This document shows, in pieces, positions 22,227-34,068 of a DNA stretch of 64,000 bases. This DNA comes from Ctenosaura bakeri. Lineage: Eukaryota; Chordata; Lepidosauria; Squamata; Iguanidae. The translations under genes and the position numbers were made by a program. The stretch is from the NCBI GenBank assembly GCA_948474755.1, contig CAOLHI010000353.1, forward strand, positions 310,001 through 374,000, written 5' to 3'. The notes under the pieces are model-generated. The model did not search any database and had not been told where the DNA came from. It worked only from the letters and a program-made list of their open reading frames with translations. The number at the start of each line of letters is the position of its first letter. Position 1 is the stretch's first letter.

Positions 22227-22738
22227 TATTTGATGTTCAACCATGGAATAAAGAGACTGAACATAAAGTTGGCTCAACTAAGGGCCACTTTATTTAGCTT
22301 TGTTTTAATTGAATTCCATTAGCCTGAAAGATATAAAAGGTGGGGAGCAACAAGATACAGGTCCAGCTGATGCCAGGGTCACAACATGACAACCTTTTCA
22401 GCATACCCATCAGCAATAACACCTGACACCCAGGAGCAATCCAAATTGCTTTGGCTGCTCCCCAGTCCAGCATCTTGGAGGGTAACACAGGGACTCTCAA
22501 TCAAGCTGCAGGGCTCTAAAAGTAAGAGCCTTATTCCCAGGTTAACCTCAAGGGTAGCCTCCTTCACCAATCTCCTGGGACTCAGGGTCCTAAAGAGGTG
22601 GTTCTGGAGCCCTACTCTACACCAAAGGGATGTCAATAGGTGATCACTGAAGTTTTCTTATCCCCAAGGAGAACCTATTTAATGATACTACCCAGAGGCA
22701 ATTTTTCCAATTCTATCAAATACAGTATGGGATAGGCC

Positions 22739-22775
<37 letters not shown>

Positions 22776-23107
22776 GGAAGAAATACTTATCCAGTCCTGA
22801 AGCAACCAAATTAACTCACACTGCATTGAGGAGGGTGGGTCAACGTCAAGCATCAAATGACATGTATGGAGGTGTGTGTGAACTGATTCACTATTTCCTT
22901 TTTCCCATCATGTGTCTTGATTTTGCACTCAGCACCAATAAAACATAACACTCTAGTCTCACTCTATGGGGACCATCAAAAACTTACCCACCCCTATAGG
23001 AACATTCATCACATGAGTCAGGTAAGTATTGGAGGGACACACAATTCCCACTTCAGCATAATGTTAGTCAATCCCCAATATTAATTGCAGTGGAACTTAG
23101 TTATAAC
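22227..23107. other. Spacer with (GA)n
   Basis: Unique-looking apart from the (GA)n run at 22,743-22,773. No gene recognised. Confidence 0.4.
22743..22773. repeat. (GA)n microsatellite
   Basis: Uninterrupted GA dinucleotide run of about 15 units. Confidence 0.97.
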
Positions 23108-23310
23108 ATTCATTCATTCATTCCATTATTGCCTTTCTCCCGCTAATGGAACTCAAGGTGGCTAACAACATATTTAAAACAACAAAAATTAAAAGCAATA
23201 CAAATGCATTAATAAAAGTATACATTTAAAACATTAAACATACAAATATTTTCAAAAAATTATTGAAAGACAATATACAGACCTTAAAAACAGAACCACA
23301 TGGCATTAAA
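23108..23310. repeat. Dispersed squamate repeat (unclassified)
   Basis: (CATT)n followed by 'gcctttctcccgctaatggaactcaaggtggctaacaacat' and an A-rich stretch. I have met this type of sequence often in squamate DNA, but cannot name its family. Related, more decayed text is at 33,560-33,830. Confidence 0.5.
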
Positions 23311-23559
23311 AGCTCAATCTTGTCAGTTTATAAAAGCTACCAAACAAGCTGAGATGGTGGTGGGACAGGCAGAAGGGCCTCTTTGAAAAGACTTCTAATG
23401 GACACATATTTTGGTATCACTGAATGATCTTCTGGAAAATAAAAATCAGGTTTTGCAGTACTAGGTGGAGAAACTGAAGATCTAATCTCAAAAATAAAAG
23501 AACTGGAATGTAATTGTTCAGTAAATTTCTTCTCAAAGTAATTAGCAAAGGATTTCAAA

Positions 23560-23890
23560 ATTTTTCTTTCACTTCAAGATAGTCTTTGAAAATATGCCAT
23601 TTTTGAAGATTAGTCACAATCTGGTATTTATTGTGTGCAAAATTTGCATGAGGTTGTTTTGCACAGAAAATAGTATTTTGCACAGGAAGCAGCATAGAGA
23701 AATTATTTGATGCACAGTAAATGCTGTTTCCTGCATAGAAAAGTTTTTTTTTTTAATGTAAATCAACCATGCACACACTTTGCACAGAACAAAACTGCTA
23801 TTACAACATTTTCTATGCAGAGAATAATATTTCTGCATATAAATTTCTACATGTAATAGCCTTCATTTCTGAACAATGTCTAGAACTATG
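23560..23890. repeat. AT-rich 'CAGAAAA' repeat
   Basis: A series of short near-palindromic units: TTTTGCACAGAAAATAGTATT, 'gcacaggaagcagcatag', 'gctgtttcctgcatagaaaa', 'ttttctatgcagagaataatatttctgcata'. Same family as 16,297-16,650 and 30,505-30,845. Confidence 0.65.
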
Positions 23891-24059
23891 GTTTGTTTTT
23901 CTAGGCATCATATAAAAACATAGTATAAAACATGACCTGTAAATCGTAGCTTCTGGTTCATTTTAAAATAGTTTTGTAATCCTCATTTTTGATTCTATTA
24001 TTCTTCATTCTTTCAATTTTTAACTTTTGTTGTTCTTTTGCAACTGACTCTAAATCATA

Positions 24060-24524
24060 GGCCCTTTCCACATGTGTGTGTGTGTGTGGGGAAACGCCCG
24101 AAAACAGAGCTTACCAGCAACCGGGTAAGTCTGTCGCCACGCAGAGCAGCGCGTGCTCGCTGCTTCACATTACTCCGGCGTCCCAAATGGCAACTTCCGG
24201 TTGGTGGAGGCTCTCTTTGGCAGCACATATATTCTCCACCAACCGGAGAAGCTCGGCAGCCGAAAGCCCGACCCCAGCAGGTTCACAGGCACACACTTGC
24301 ACACGACTGCAAATCCACACTGGAGCTGGGCTGCACGCTCCGTGCTTTTTAAAAACCTCGAAAAAGAGGTTTTTAAAAAACACGCAGCACGGCTAGTTCT
24401 GGCCACTCCTGAGTGGATTCTGGTGTGGAACTACAAAAAATAGTCCACACCAGTCCACTCTAGGGTGTAGAAGACCGTCGGAGGTCGCTCTGCACCATTT
24501 TAAATGCCCAGTGTGGAAATGGCC
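24060..24524. mobile_element. GGCCCTTTC-end MITE (family H) with internal hairpins
   Basis: Starts GGCCCTTTCCACATG and ends GTGTGGAAATGGCC. The interior holds a (TG)n run and two strong hairpins: CCGGTTGGTGGAG...CTCCACCAACCGG (24,197-24,247) and TTTTTAAAAACCTC...GAGGTTTTTAAAA (about 24,345-24,380). Overlapping open frames on both strands follow from the GC-rich hairpins. A target duplication is not clear (ATA/TAG). Confidence 0.7.
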
Positions 24525-24752
24525 TAGTTTGCTAGTTCATATAAACATTTTTAGTCCACTTGTGAGAAAAGCTGGAAAAAATCTCTGTCCTTTATGAGAA
24601 CAGTTCCATGAAAGAGAATAATTTTAAGAGATATAACATCTATTTCCAGGTGTTGCAACTAAGAGTTTGGCTTGGTAAGAAACTGTCTAAGATAACAGAA
24701 CAGTCTTCTTCCCATGCTCTAGTAGGGGAGGAAACAAGTAGATCATGCTTCT

Positions 24753-24958
24753 GGCCCTTCTGCATGGCCAGCTGCAATGAAAGGCTTGTACGATTGGGGA
24801 TCATGGATAGAGTTTGTCTACCAATGATATAGTCTGTAATCATGCCGTCTGTCAATGAGAGAAGGGCAGGATCACAACGACGTCATGTGGAAGCACGATC
24901 ATGGTTCCACTTCTCTCGCATCCCCATGCTGGAATGCCATCGTCATGTGGAAAGAGTC
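24753..24958. mobile_element. Short family H MITE
   Basis: GGCCCTTCTGCATGGCCAG at the left and CATGTGGAAAGAGTC at the right are diverged terminal inverted repeats. The interior includes CGACGTCATGTGGAAGCACG, shared with the copies at 42,483 and 48.9 kb. No coding capacity. Confidence 0.55.
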
Positions 24959-25016
24959 TTAGAAAAATGGTTGGTTGATTGCTATTGCTACAGAAATAAG
25001 AGGCATACTACTCTTA

Positions 25017-25218
25017 GGCCATTTCTACCCTATGCTGCTATAGTGCTATTACTCCACTTTCAATACCCTATGGAATCCTGGGATTTGCAGTTTAGGGAGC
25101 GGCCTTTAGAATTCTTAGCCAGAGACCAATTTGGCCTCAGTAAACTACAAACTGTGGAATTCCACAGGATCTTGAAAGTAGAATAATAGCACTATAACAG
25201 TGTAGGGCAGAAAAGGGC
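25017..25218. mobile_element. Family P palindromic transposon with TTA duplication
   Basis: GGCCATTTCTACCCTATGC to GTAGGGCAGAAAAGGGC, flanked by TTA at 25,014-25,016 and 25,219-25,221. The arms carry CTATGGAATCCTGGGATTTGC and the complementary TTCCACAGGATCTTGAAAGT. Confidence 0.75.
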
Positions 25219-25634
25219 TTAGAGAATGAATATGTCCTGGACTCATATGACATTAGACTCTGCAGGGGAGGGTACTACTTTGTTGACCTCTCTGGTAAAC
25301 ACCAGGATTCTCTTATGCTGGCACTTGGTGCCAGAAAGCAACATGTGAAGGATGGGGTGCTAGGTTATAAATTGCCTGAGCACCTCTTAATGTGCCTCTT
25401 TGATCACCTTTGCTTAAACAGATTGCTTTAGCTGCTGGCTTCAAGGACCCTTCAGTCTGATTGACTGGTTTGGTTCAGGGGTTGAGTGGCTTGCTGCTAT
25501 CTGCTCCATCCTACCAATTCATTCCTTTTCTTTACACATTTGCCAGACTCTTAATTTTGATTCTTTTGTGCCTGTTTGAATGTGTGGGCTTTTATTACCC
25601 TGTGATGTCTTTGCATGAGTCTGTTCCTGGCCAG

Positions 25635-26020
25635 CTGATTACCTTTCCTGACTGATTGAACACTTTTGCCTGTTTGTTTCTGCATGTGTGTGAAACCTGT
25701 CTCCCCATCCCTTTGCTGTTTTTCCATGGTTGCTCTGTGGTATGTACTAGTTCCTGCTAATTTTAGTCTTATATTAATTTTAGTCTTTTGTGTGTGCACG
25801 GCACTGAATTATTGGAGGGGCACCATTTTCTGATTACCTTTCCTGATGGATTGAACACTGTTAGCTCTCACTCGCTCGCTCTATCCGTCCCCCTCCCCCC
25901 GTTTTCTCTCTCTGTGTGTATTTGTAAACCTTCCCATGCATTTTCTGCTTGTTCATGGTTGTTCTGTGCTGTTTGCTACTTCCTGCTCTTTTAGTCTTAT
26001 ATTGTTTTTAGTCCTTGTCT
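25635..26020. repeat. Tandem duplication, two units of about 195 bp
   Basis: CTGATTACCTTTCCTGA begins at 25,635 and again at 25,830. Both units go on through 'attgaacact', a run of CT/TG text, 'catggttgctctgtg' or 'catggttgttctgtg', 'tacttcctgct' and 'ttttagtcttatatt'. The second unit carries an extra CTCGCTCGCT/CCCCCTCCCCCC stretch. Confidence 0.75.
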
Positions 26021-27234
26021 TGTTTTGAATGGGTGGTTTTTAATTGTTGGAAGAATATTTTATGTGGGCCTTCATTGGCTGGGCAGTTCGTGGCTGGAGA
26101 TGTGGATAGTGGTATATGGGATGTGTTGGCTTAGCTGGGGGTAGGTACATGCTGGTGTATGTCTCTTAGGTGAGAGAGAGCTTATGTGTGGAGTGATTGT
26201 TGGAAGAATGATTGTAGGAGTTTCTTGCACTGAATAGTGATGAGTTTGTGCAGTTCTATGGGACGTACGTTCATATACTCAGTGTTCTGTTTAGTGGTGG
26301 AATATTTGGTGGTGGATCAGGCAATATGAGTCTTCTTATAGTGTTACCCTGGCTACTGAGGTCCCTGGGGGACACCTGGATTTTACTAAGGTTGGGGAAA
26401 TTAGTAGAGCACAACTTGGCAAAATGGAGGGCAGGACAACACAGTGAGATCTTTTGTCCTATGTTTATGGGGTCAGACTGCATGAGAAAGAGAGAAGTCA
26501 AGGGTCTGTTTTTGGCAGAATTGGCAAAATACCTCACTCATGAACACAAAGCATTCATTTACACAAGCACACAAGGGCTACCAAGGTTGAGAGTTTTAAG
26601 AAGGAAACAGATTGAGGGACACAGTGAATATACGGCACCTGATCCTGAAGGCTGCTGTTTCGGGAAAACATAGGACAGCTTGTCAAACAAAGAGACAGAT
26701 TGAGAGAATGTACAAACAGGCCCCAGAAAGAAAATGAGACAAATTCCACCCAAACCCAAAAACAGAGCCCAGTTATAGGGCAAAACATGGAGGGGGGGAA
26801 GCAGACGCTTTTCCTGGGAAAGGATAGAAACTGGCTTATGCAGATGGACCTCAGCTTTGTAGTTCCCGTGATTTGTGATCACTAACTTCAATCAGGAGAC
26901 CTGTAGTCTCTCAAGGTGTCAAAGTTGCAGTTGGTCCATTTTAAATGCATACATGCCTTTTCTGAGGTATTCCTCTGGATATGTGACTGGGGTTACTTGG
27001 TCTGACCTATACCAAGGGAGGTTTCAGTTCTTTGGACCTGAATATTTACATTTACATCTGGCTAACCTCTGGCTCAAGGGACATCAAAAGATTCTCTTTC
27101 CTGAAATAGGATCTGTTATTAGTCAATGGATAATCTCTCTCTCTCTGTCAAAGGATCAGGATCATCCATCATTGGTTACAATAGTGAGTATTTAGTGTGT
27201 CTGTTTGTAATTTGTGTATGTGGTACTTGCTTCT
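26021..27234. other. Spacer, unclassified
   Basis: G/T-rich sequence. A 141-codon plus-strand frame at 26,248-26,673 and overlapping shorter frames match nothing I know. There is no splice context or repeat identification. Confidence 0.35.
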
Positions 27235-28500
27235 CAAATTCCCATTTCCAAAACTGGCACAGAGAGAGAAGGAAATTTCTATTGGCAGAGGAAGAAAAAA
27301 AAGAAAGAAAGAATTAAATGGAAATCATTGATAGATGCTAAGCAGAGAGGGGTCTGGAGGTTTCGGATTTAAGTTTATATTATGAGGCTTCATGTTTGGC
27401 TTGGTTAAAAGAGTAGATCATATTGGAAAATAAAATGCAGTTATGGTTGGAGAGTCATGAACTGAAAATGGAATGGCACACCTACCTTTGATACGAGAAG
27501 ATTAAGATTAATGTTGGTTTTAAAAATCATATAATAAGAAGATCATTGATTAACATTTGGGAGAAATATGAAGGGAGATTTGAGTCAAGGAGTCTGGGAT
27601 GCATATCCCCACATGAAGAGTTCTATAGAAGAAAAATAGGAGTTTAAAAAGTTGGATTACAGAGACCTTGTGATAGGGAGATTGGGTAAGTGGGATATCA
27701 AGCAAATGTTGGGTTTAGAGGAGGTCGGTCATAAAATTCAGTGGTTGACATATTTTCAATTGAGGGAAAGATTTAAGGAGGGCAAGGCTAAATATGATTT
27801 TGAGGAAGGGAAGACTGACTTTGAAAATTCAATGTGTTTAGAGGATATCTATTTGATTGCCAAAGTTTATAAGATATTGCAGATATTTGAAACAGGACAA
27901 GCAAATAAAGGAGTGCACGATACACTGGGCACAATTTATAGGGAAGAAATGTGGATAAGGGAATTGAAATGTTCATGTTCCAATAATCTTAAAGAAAATT
28001 TCTACAAAATGATGTATAAGTGGTATATGACCCCTAGTAATTGGCTACAATATATAATGGTATAAACTATGTATGTAACGAATGTGAGGGAAGTTTTTAT
28101 CTCATTTGGTGGTAATGTAGAAAAGTGAGAAAATATTGGATACTGATTTGGAAGAGGATGCAAAAAATGTTTAGTCCAGCATTGTTCTTATTGAGTATGA
28201 CAGATAAGGAAAGTAAAACAGAATGACAGTTTAGGAAATTAATTAGCTACCTGATAGTAGCAACAGTAAGAATATTATATGCAAAATATTGGAAAAGCAA
28301 TAAAATGCTATAAATGGAAGAATGGTTGTATAAAGTAATGGATTTGGCATAATTAGATAAATTAACAATGTTTATGAAAGAGGCCTCAACAGAATTCTTT
28401 TTGAAATCTTGGAAGCCTTTCATAGTTTATGTAAGAAAAAAAAGAACAGAGATACTGTAACTATGGGATTTGAGGTTTGATAATGAAATCATAATTAAAG
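27235..28500 (+). pseudogene. L1 ORF2 relic, C-terminal part (older lineage)
   Basis: A decayed plus-strand copy of the region after the L1 reverse transcriptase. In shifting frames I read NWHRERRKFLLA, then a counterpart of the KERGGLALPDFKIYYEAS segment of the full L1, 'KMEWHTYLWYEK' type text, a 137-codon stretch at 27,652-28,065 with YKILQIFET and NLKENFYKMMYKWYMTP (the full L1 has NLKENFFKIFYRWYLTP type text as DLKENFFKIFYRWYLTP), and finally LDKLTMFMKE...FLKSWKP near the end. Several stops and frameshifts make it non-functional. The protein differs enough from the 9,255-16,278 element to be another L1 subfamily. Confidence 0.8.
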
Positions 28501-29300
28501 TAGGCAAGAAGAAGTTAGTAACAAGGTAGAATAGACAGGAGTTAATTATAATAAGTTGTTAAACCCTTACAGTTGAAGGAAATTGGGAAGTGATTTTAAC
28601 AGGTGGAGAGGGAGAAGGAGGGAGTAGAGGAATAACATCAAAGCTCTCCTAATGTGATGTTTAATATAATATGCTTTGTTTTAATTGTTTACTTAATGAA
28701 TATGATTTATCAGGAAAAAAATAATATAGCATTAGGCCAGTTAGAATCATACTATTCTTTGAATACTTTCAGGGTAGTAAAATAGCCCAGAAACTTCCTT
28801 GGCCAATGTATCACTTGATACATTGATGGTGACATTTTCTAAACTGTCTCATGCAATTAAGAGTTAGTAGTGAAGCTCTATGTAACTATGTTCGCTCAGT
28901 TTAATTTCCACTCTGCTTCAGTTTTTCATTGATAAAACCTTAAACACTGCAGGCTGAATTCCAAACTGTTGTTCATTCCATTTTAAGTTGTGATTTAGTT
29001 TTATTGGTCTTGAATCAAAAATTGATTTATGGTGCTTTTTATTTGCTGTGTTTAAAACTTTCTTTTCTAGACATTCATTTTTAAATGTTTTTATGATACT
29101 GATTGTCAGCTGCCTTTGAAAAGATTTTGTTTTGGAATGCATTTTATACATCCTGAAACAAACAAATACTCCTCAACTAATCCTTAGCCAGACCTTGGCA
29201 TGATAGATATGTATACATTAAGTCAATAAATAAAGAAATTATCATGGTCAGAATTTCCTATATTTCTTATGGAGCCAGAATTTTCTTTAACAAAACACCA
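28501..29300. other. AT-rich spacer, possible L1 3' remnant
   Basis: The first 200-250 bp probably hold the 3'UTR of the preceding L1 relic. The rest is unique-looking, with no gene. Confidence 0.35.
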
Positions 29301-29497
29301 GGGCCATTTCTGCACTGTTAAAGAGCTATTATCCCACTTCTAACATCGTATGGAATCCTGGGGTTTGCAGTTTAGGGAGGGGCATTTAGAAGTCTCAGCA
29401 AGAGAGCTCTTTGGCCTCAGTAAACTACAAACCCCAGAATTCCACAGGATGTTGAAAGTTGAATAATAGCACCATAACAGTATAGTGTGGAAAGGCC
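29301..29497. mobile_element. Family P palindromic transposon
   Basis: GGGCCATTTCTGCACTG to GTGTGGAAAGGCC with CCA on both sides. The arms carry the CCTGGGGTTTGCAGTTTAGG and AACCCCAGAATTCCACAGGA signatures. Confidence 0.75.
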
Positions 29498-29759
29498 CCA
29501 GGAGTAGCACCATAAGACGATATGAGGGAGCAGGTCAACATGTGCCAATATAATGCATATTACAGCCACCATATCTGGGATACCTAAATGAGATACTGAT
29601 TCAGGTGACTAGAACGTCAAATTTATTTAACATTAACTTAGCAGAAGCTGCAATAGTCACAACACTGTGTAAGATATTAATATAGGAGTGGCTGTGCAGA
29701 CATCCTTGCCTTTAATTAAGCATCCTTGCCTTCAGTGAGACAAACTGAACTAGGGTTGG

Positions 29760-30070
29760 GGGTTTTTTTGGGGGGGAGGTTGGAAAAAAAATGAAAGATG
29801 GTGAAACAACAAAAGTGTTTCTTGAATGTTGAGAACCTGTGACAAGAAGAATCATGGACTGATGAGAATCTTTCCGGATTTCTTCTACACAAAATTTGTG
29901 CATGACTGTCTTGCATAGACAACAGCATTTTCTATGCTGGCAAGTTTTTATATTATTATTGCTGTTGTTGTTGTTGTTGTTTTTTTATTGCATAGGGATT
30001 ATTTCTGCACAAAAATATTAATTTACCTTTGTATTGAAGTTATGGATTTGTAACTTTTTGTAAATTTGTA
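29760..30070. repeat. AT-rich 'CAGAAAA' repeat (left-part copy)
   Basis: 'cttgaatgttgagaacctgtg' and 'gatgagaatctttcc' match 9,160-9,200; 'agcattttctatgctgg' and 'ttatttctgcacaaaaatattaat' are typical units. A (TTG)n run at 29,960-29,980 interrupts it. Confidence 0.6.
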
Positions 30071-30504
30071 ACTTTGTGTCACATAACTGCTCCATATTTT
30101 TTTTTTTTAAAAAACCCACCAGATAGTCAGAATCGTGGCACAGTTACCTAAGCCCACCTTAACAAGCAGGAGCCACCCTGAGTTAAGGAGATCTGTTTGG
30201 CAGTCAACAGGAGCACAAGGAGGAGGATGTTTCCAGTTCCCTCCCATAAGTCAGTGAGGATGTGATGAGGAATTGGAACAGGGGTCTACTTCTGTTTGTC
30301 ACTGCCTTGCTCTGTGGCAAGAGTGGATTGGAATTGTCGTTTTCATTGTGCCCTGATCAGCAGCTGAACAGATCTCCATCACTTGATGTGGCTGCTGGAC
30401 TGTTAAGGTAGCCTTGGAGGAAGGGGTTGGGGATGTTACTCAATTATGCATTGGCCGGGAGACACTACTTAGTTACACATTTCTAAGTAGCTGTTAGTGG
30501 AGAT
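30071..30504. other. Spacer
   Basis: Unclassified sequence between two pieces of the AT-rich repeat; it may be an insertion between them, but I cannot show its ends. Confidence 0.3.
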
Positions 30505-30845
30505 CAGTGGTTATTTTTTTTCACAGAAAATGCAGTACTTGGAAACATAATCCATCCAAAATTCACACATAGTTATTTCACACAAAAATAATAGCATTTT
30601 TCTGCACAGGAAACAGTATCTATTGTTCAGACTGTAGTATTTCTGAAAATGCTGTTTTCTGGACAGAAAAGGCTGTTTTATCCCTCAAACCACCATGTGA
30701 ACCTTTTTTTTTTTTTTTATAATAAGTCCAAAGCTGTGCATAGTCATTGAAAACTGCAGAGCATTCAGTAACATAGCATAACGTAATATAACATAACATA
30801 ACATCCTTTCTCACAGTGAGAAGAAAAATGCCAGAAGAACTTTAT
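30505..30845. repeat. AT-rich 'CAGAAAA' repeat
   Basis: Units such as TTTTTCTGCACAGGAAACAG and 'gctgttttctggacagaaaaggctg', then 'ataagtccaaagctgtgcatagtcattgaaaactgcagagc' and 'ctcacagtgagaagaaaaatg', the shared right-hand part of the family. A short (ATAAC)n run lies at about 30,776-30,802. Confidence 0.65.
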
Positions 30846-31319
30846 TGCATGCTTATACTGAGCTATGAGTTTGAAGTGGGACTATCTGCCCCACGTTGAG
30901 AATACCTCTTTAGGAAATGAGCACATCCCTCCTTTTTAATTCTTTGGTTTATGAATCATTCCTGACTAATGTTTCCCGAGCTCCATGATTCTGTGCTGGT
31001 GACACAGATTGGCCTTACAGTCCTATATGGCAAGTCTCAGGAATCCCACATTACCTTAGAGTATTCACCTGTGAGGCTCCAGTTCAATTACTGTAATAGC
31101 CAATTCAATGGATTTCAGGTTGGCAGAGTACAAGGTGGGAAAGACCCCTCCCTCAAACTCTAGAAAGTTCATGACAATTCATGTAGAGTACAGAAATTAC
31201 ATGATGCAGATATTACAGTCCACAACCTACATGAGGCCCCACACACTTTTTTTGAGCTACCAACCCTCTGCAAAACCCTGAAACTCCCAAATTAAACATT
31301 AAAAAAAAGTAAAAAAAAT

Positions 31320-31775
31320 GTCTCTAGTGCCCTAAAACTATAGATGGAAAAAATATTGAAAAAATATTCAAAATAGTTGGAAAAGATTGGTTTCCTAAGT
31401 TTTGGGAAACCTTGATGAAGAGAATCCTGAAATGTATCAAAATAACCTTGATAGATAAGAATCTTTGCACTTTAGATGTTATTCTCTGCAAATAAATCCA
31501 GAAAATAATGTTCATCTGCAAAAAACAAATTCTTTACATTGAAAAAATACCCTCTGCACAAAAACTTTTTTTTTTTCAAATAATGCTATTTTTCTGTCCA
31601 GAAAAAGTTTTCTGGACCAAAATTTATGTTTCCAATGGGGAAAAAAAATCTTCATATTTATTTTTGACACAGAATAAGTTCTAAACTGTGAATAGTCTGC
31701 AATGACTTTCTCACAGCAAAGGGGAAAAATTGTACAATTTATGAAGATTTACACCCCTAGCTAAAATAATAAAAC
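31320..31775. repeat. AT-rich 'CAGAAAA' repeat, long copy
   Basis: Carries 'gacacagaataagttctaaactgtgaatagtctgcaatgac', 'ctcacagcaaag', and ends 'gatttacacccctag', matching the end of the copy at 61,845-62,524 ('gatgtagacccctag'). The left part has repeated 'tattgaaaaaatattcaaaatag' text. Confidence 0.65.
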
Positions 31776-32286
31776 ACTGTCCTTGAAGCACCAGTTATCC
31801 TTTAGCATGTCTTCCTCCACTGCTTTCTGAAATTTGGCCAGAAAATCCAGATGTCAAATCCAGAGATACACTTCTGAATATTGATGGGTTTTAATTTATT
31901 AGCAATGTTCACCTGCAAATGGTGTAGTAAAGTACCTTAGACAGGTCTATAGGAGTAAAACGAGCTCCCTGTAGCTGCCACTGTCACTTTCCCTTTAGCT
32001 AGAGGGACAGACATTCTATCTTGTTATGAGGTAGCTTTCTTACATTTTGAAGCAGTTGGTAAGTAATGCACTAGCTTGTTCTACATTGTTATTCTGAAAT
32101 GTAGGATTACACTTTAGTTGAAGTTGGGTTTAGAAACAGTCAGAGTAGTGGGACAGACTGGGCTTTCATAGCCTATTTTGCACACCACCAGCTTTGTTAG
32201 GATGGAAGATGTCTCTTCATTTTTCCATAGATGTCCCATCCCAGTTCCAGCCAGCTGCAGTGCTCCTCCTGTTCACACCCATTTGT
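31776..32286. other. Spacer
   Basis: No gene or repeat recognised. Confidence 0.35.
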
Positions 32287-32414
32287 GGCCATTTCCGCAT
32301 TAGACTGTTATAACACTGTTATTCCACTGTCAACATCCTATGGAATCCTGGGGTTAGCAATTTAGAGAGGGGCCAGCTGGAAAAATAGCGCTATAACAGT
32401 CTAGTGCGGAAGTG
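32287..32414. mobile_element. Family P palindromic transposon, internally deleted
   Basis: GGCCATTTCCGCATTAGACTG to CAGTCTAGTGCGGAAGTG. The outer arms are intact (GTTATAAC/GCTATAAC), but most of the right inner arm is missing, leaving 128 bp. Confidence 0.75.
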
Positions 32415-33205
32415 AGATTTGTCAAGCAGTAAGGGCATATATGGCGATTCTCGTATTACTTTGGAAAGTAATGTGCTGCTGTATTTTCCAGCTCTCTATG
32501 CCCCTCATAATTCAAAAAAGACCACTCAAGATACCGAAAAATGCACAGGACTCCTTAGATTCCCATCCATTTTGTCTCACAGAAACAGTGAATAGCTGGA
32601 TTGTCCATAATTTGTCAGTCTGAAAAGTAGCTACCCGACACAGAGATAAGCATTATTCTTCTACCATTGTCTGTTTCTGGGTGGAAGGGTTGATATATCT
32701 GGTTGAGCTCCCAGCCAGCAGCTTTTTATGTTTAGTTGCACAAAATACAAAACAGTATTGACTGCAATGGGTATAAATTTGAACAGAAGTCAATCGTCTG
32801 GGCAGACTACATTTTGGCTTCCATTTGTAGGGCTGCCAGTCCAATCAATTGAGACAGATGTATGGAAACTAACTGCAAGTACTGATTTTCTGTGGTTATC
32901 AGCACAAACATGCAATTACAAGCATTAACTGATCCACAAACAGGCAATCATGCACCAATTGCTAACAATCAGAAATGGTTACTGCCTTTGCCTTATAACT
33001 AGGAAATGCTAAATAGCAACCACAGTTTTTTATCCATCTTGACGCAGCCAAACAACTCTCTGTACACACTGGTTGCTGCAAGGATGACTATTTATAACTA
33101 TCAACAGAGAAAACTTGGAAAAGTTGCTTTTTTGGATTGCAGCAGAATTCCTCAGCCAGAATATCCTTCCAATTGCTTGATAGAAGGTAATTGTCAACAC
33201 ATGGG
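32415..33205. other. Spacer
   Basis: No gene or repeat recognised; open frames are short. Confidence 0.35.
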
Positions 33206-33420
33206 GCTCTTTCAGACTACACAGACTACACTGTTTTAGCAGTATGATTCCACTTCAGGTTTCATAGTTGTATCCTAAGGAACCGTGGTGCTTGAGGAGC
33301 CACTAGAGCTCTCTTGCAGAGAATTCTAAGTACCCCTTCCTAAACTGGAAATGTCAGGATTCCATAGGATAGAACCATGGCAATTAAAGTGGAATCACAG
33401 TGCTGTAATTGAGAGTGCAA
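33206..33420. mobile_element. Short inverted-repeat transposon, diverged relative of family P
   Basis: 'actgttttagcagtatgattccactt' at the left pairs with 'aagtggaatcacagtgctgtaat' at the right, and CCTTCCTAAACTGGAAATG resembles the family P centre. Terminal bases differ from GGCC, so this may be a sister family. Confidence 0.5.
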
Positions 33421-33559
33421 AAGTCTTGTTACTTTGAACACATTTTGTTTTGTTTTGATGCTACTCTTTTTACCAGTTTCCTTCTTCTCTTTTTCCCTAA
33501 CAGTCTTAATCCCCATTTGCCCCAATGCCATTTCATCTTAAATATTGTGATAACTTGTT

Positions 33560-33620
33560 TTACTTCATTTATTCATTTATTTAAGGTTTTGGAGAGAGGT
33601 GGATAACAAATAAAATTTTA

Positions 33621-33681
<61 letters not shown>

Positions 33682-33830
33682 TTACCCCTATCAATAGCCA
33701 AAAGGCTCCCAAAGCAGCTTATATAAAATCAATAAAAAACATGACAGCCCCTGCCCGCAGGCATAGAATCTAAAGTGCTACAACAAAATGGGGGGAAAAT
33801 GGACGGAGAGGAAACAGAGGGGAAAACAAG
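33560..33830. repeat. Dispersed squamate repeat with (ATT)n
   Basis: (CATT)n/(TTTA)n start, a long (ATT)n at 33,621-33,683, then 'gctcccaaagcagcttatataaaatcaataaaa' and 'cagcccctgcccgcaggcatagaatctaaa', a common squamate dispersed sequence whose class I cannot give. Confidence 0.5.
33621..33683. repeat. (ATT)n microsatellite
   Basis: About 20 uninterrupted ATT units inside the surrounding dispersed repeat. Confidence 0.97.
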
Positions 33831-33899
33831 TTGACTTGTAGTAAAGCTGGTGGAATAGCATGGAATCAGTGTCTAATATCATGCTTCACCTTTCAAACT

Positions 33900-34068
33900 A
33901 CTCAGTTATAGCATTATGATTCTACTGTAACTGCCAAGGTTCCATCTTGTGGAATACTGGGGTTTGCAATGTAGGATGGGATAATTTAGAATTCTCAGAG
34001 AGCTCTGGAGCCTCCTCAAACTACAAACCCCAGGATTCCACAGGATGCAGCTCATGCAGTTAAAGAGG
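33900..34068. mobile_element. Decayed inverted-repeat transposon (family P relative)
   Basis: 'tatagcattatgattctactgtaactgcc', 'tggaatactggggtttgcaatgtagg' and 'caaaccccaggattccacaggatg' are family signatures. The termini are not preserved. Confidence 0.55.

Noticed and set aside
26248..26673. A 141-codon plus-strand frame, considered as retroviral or host coding sequence
   Set aside because: No motif of gag, pol or env, no LTR or primer-binding site, and no splice context was found.
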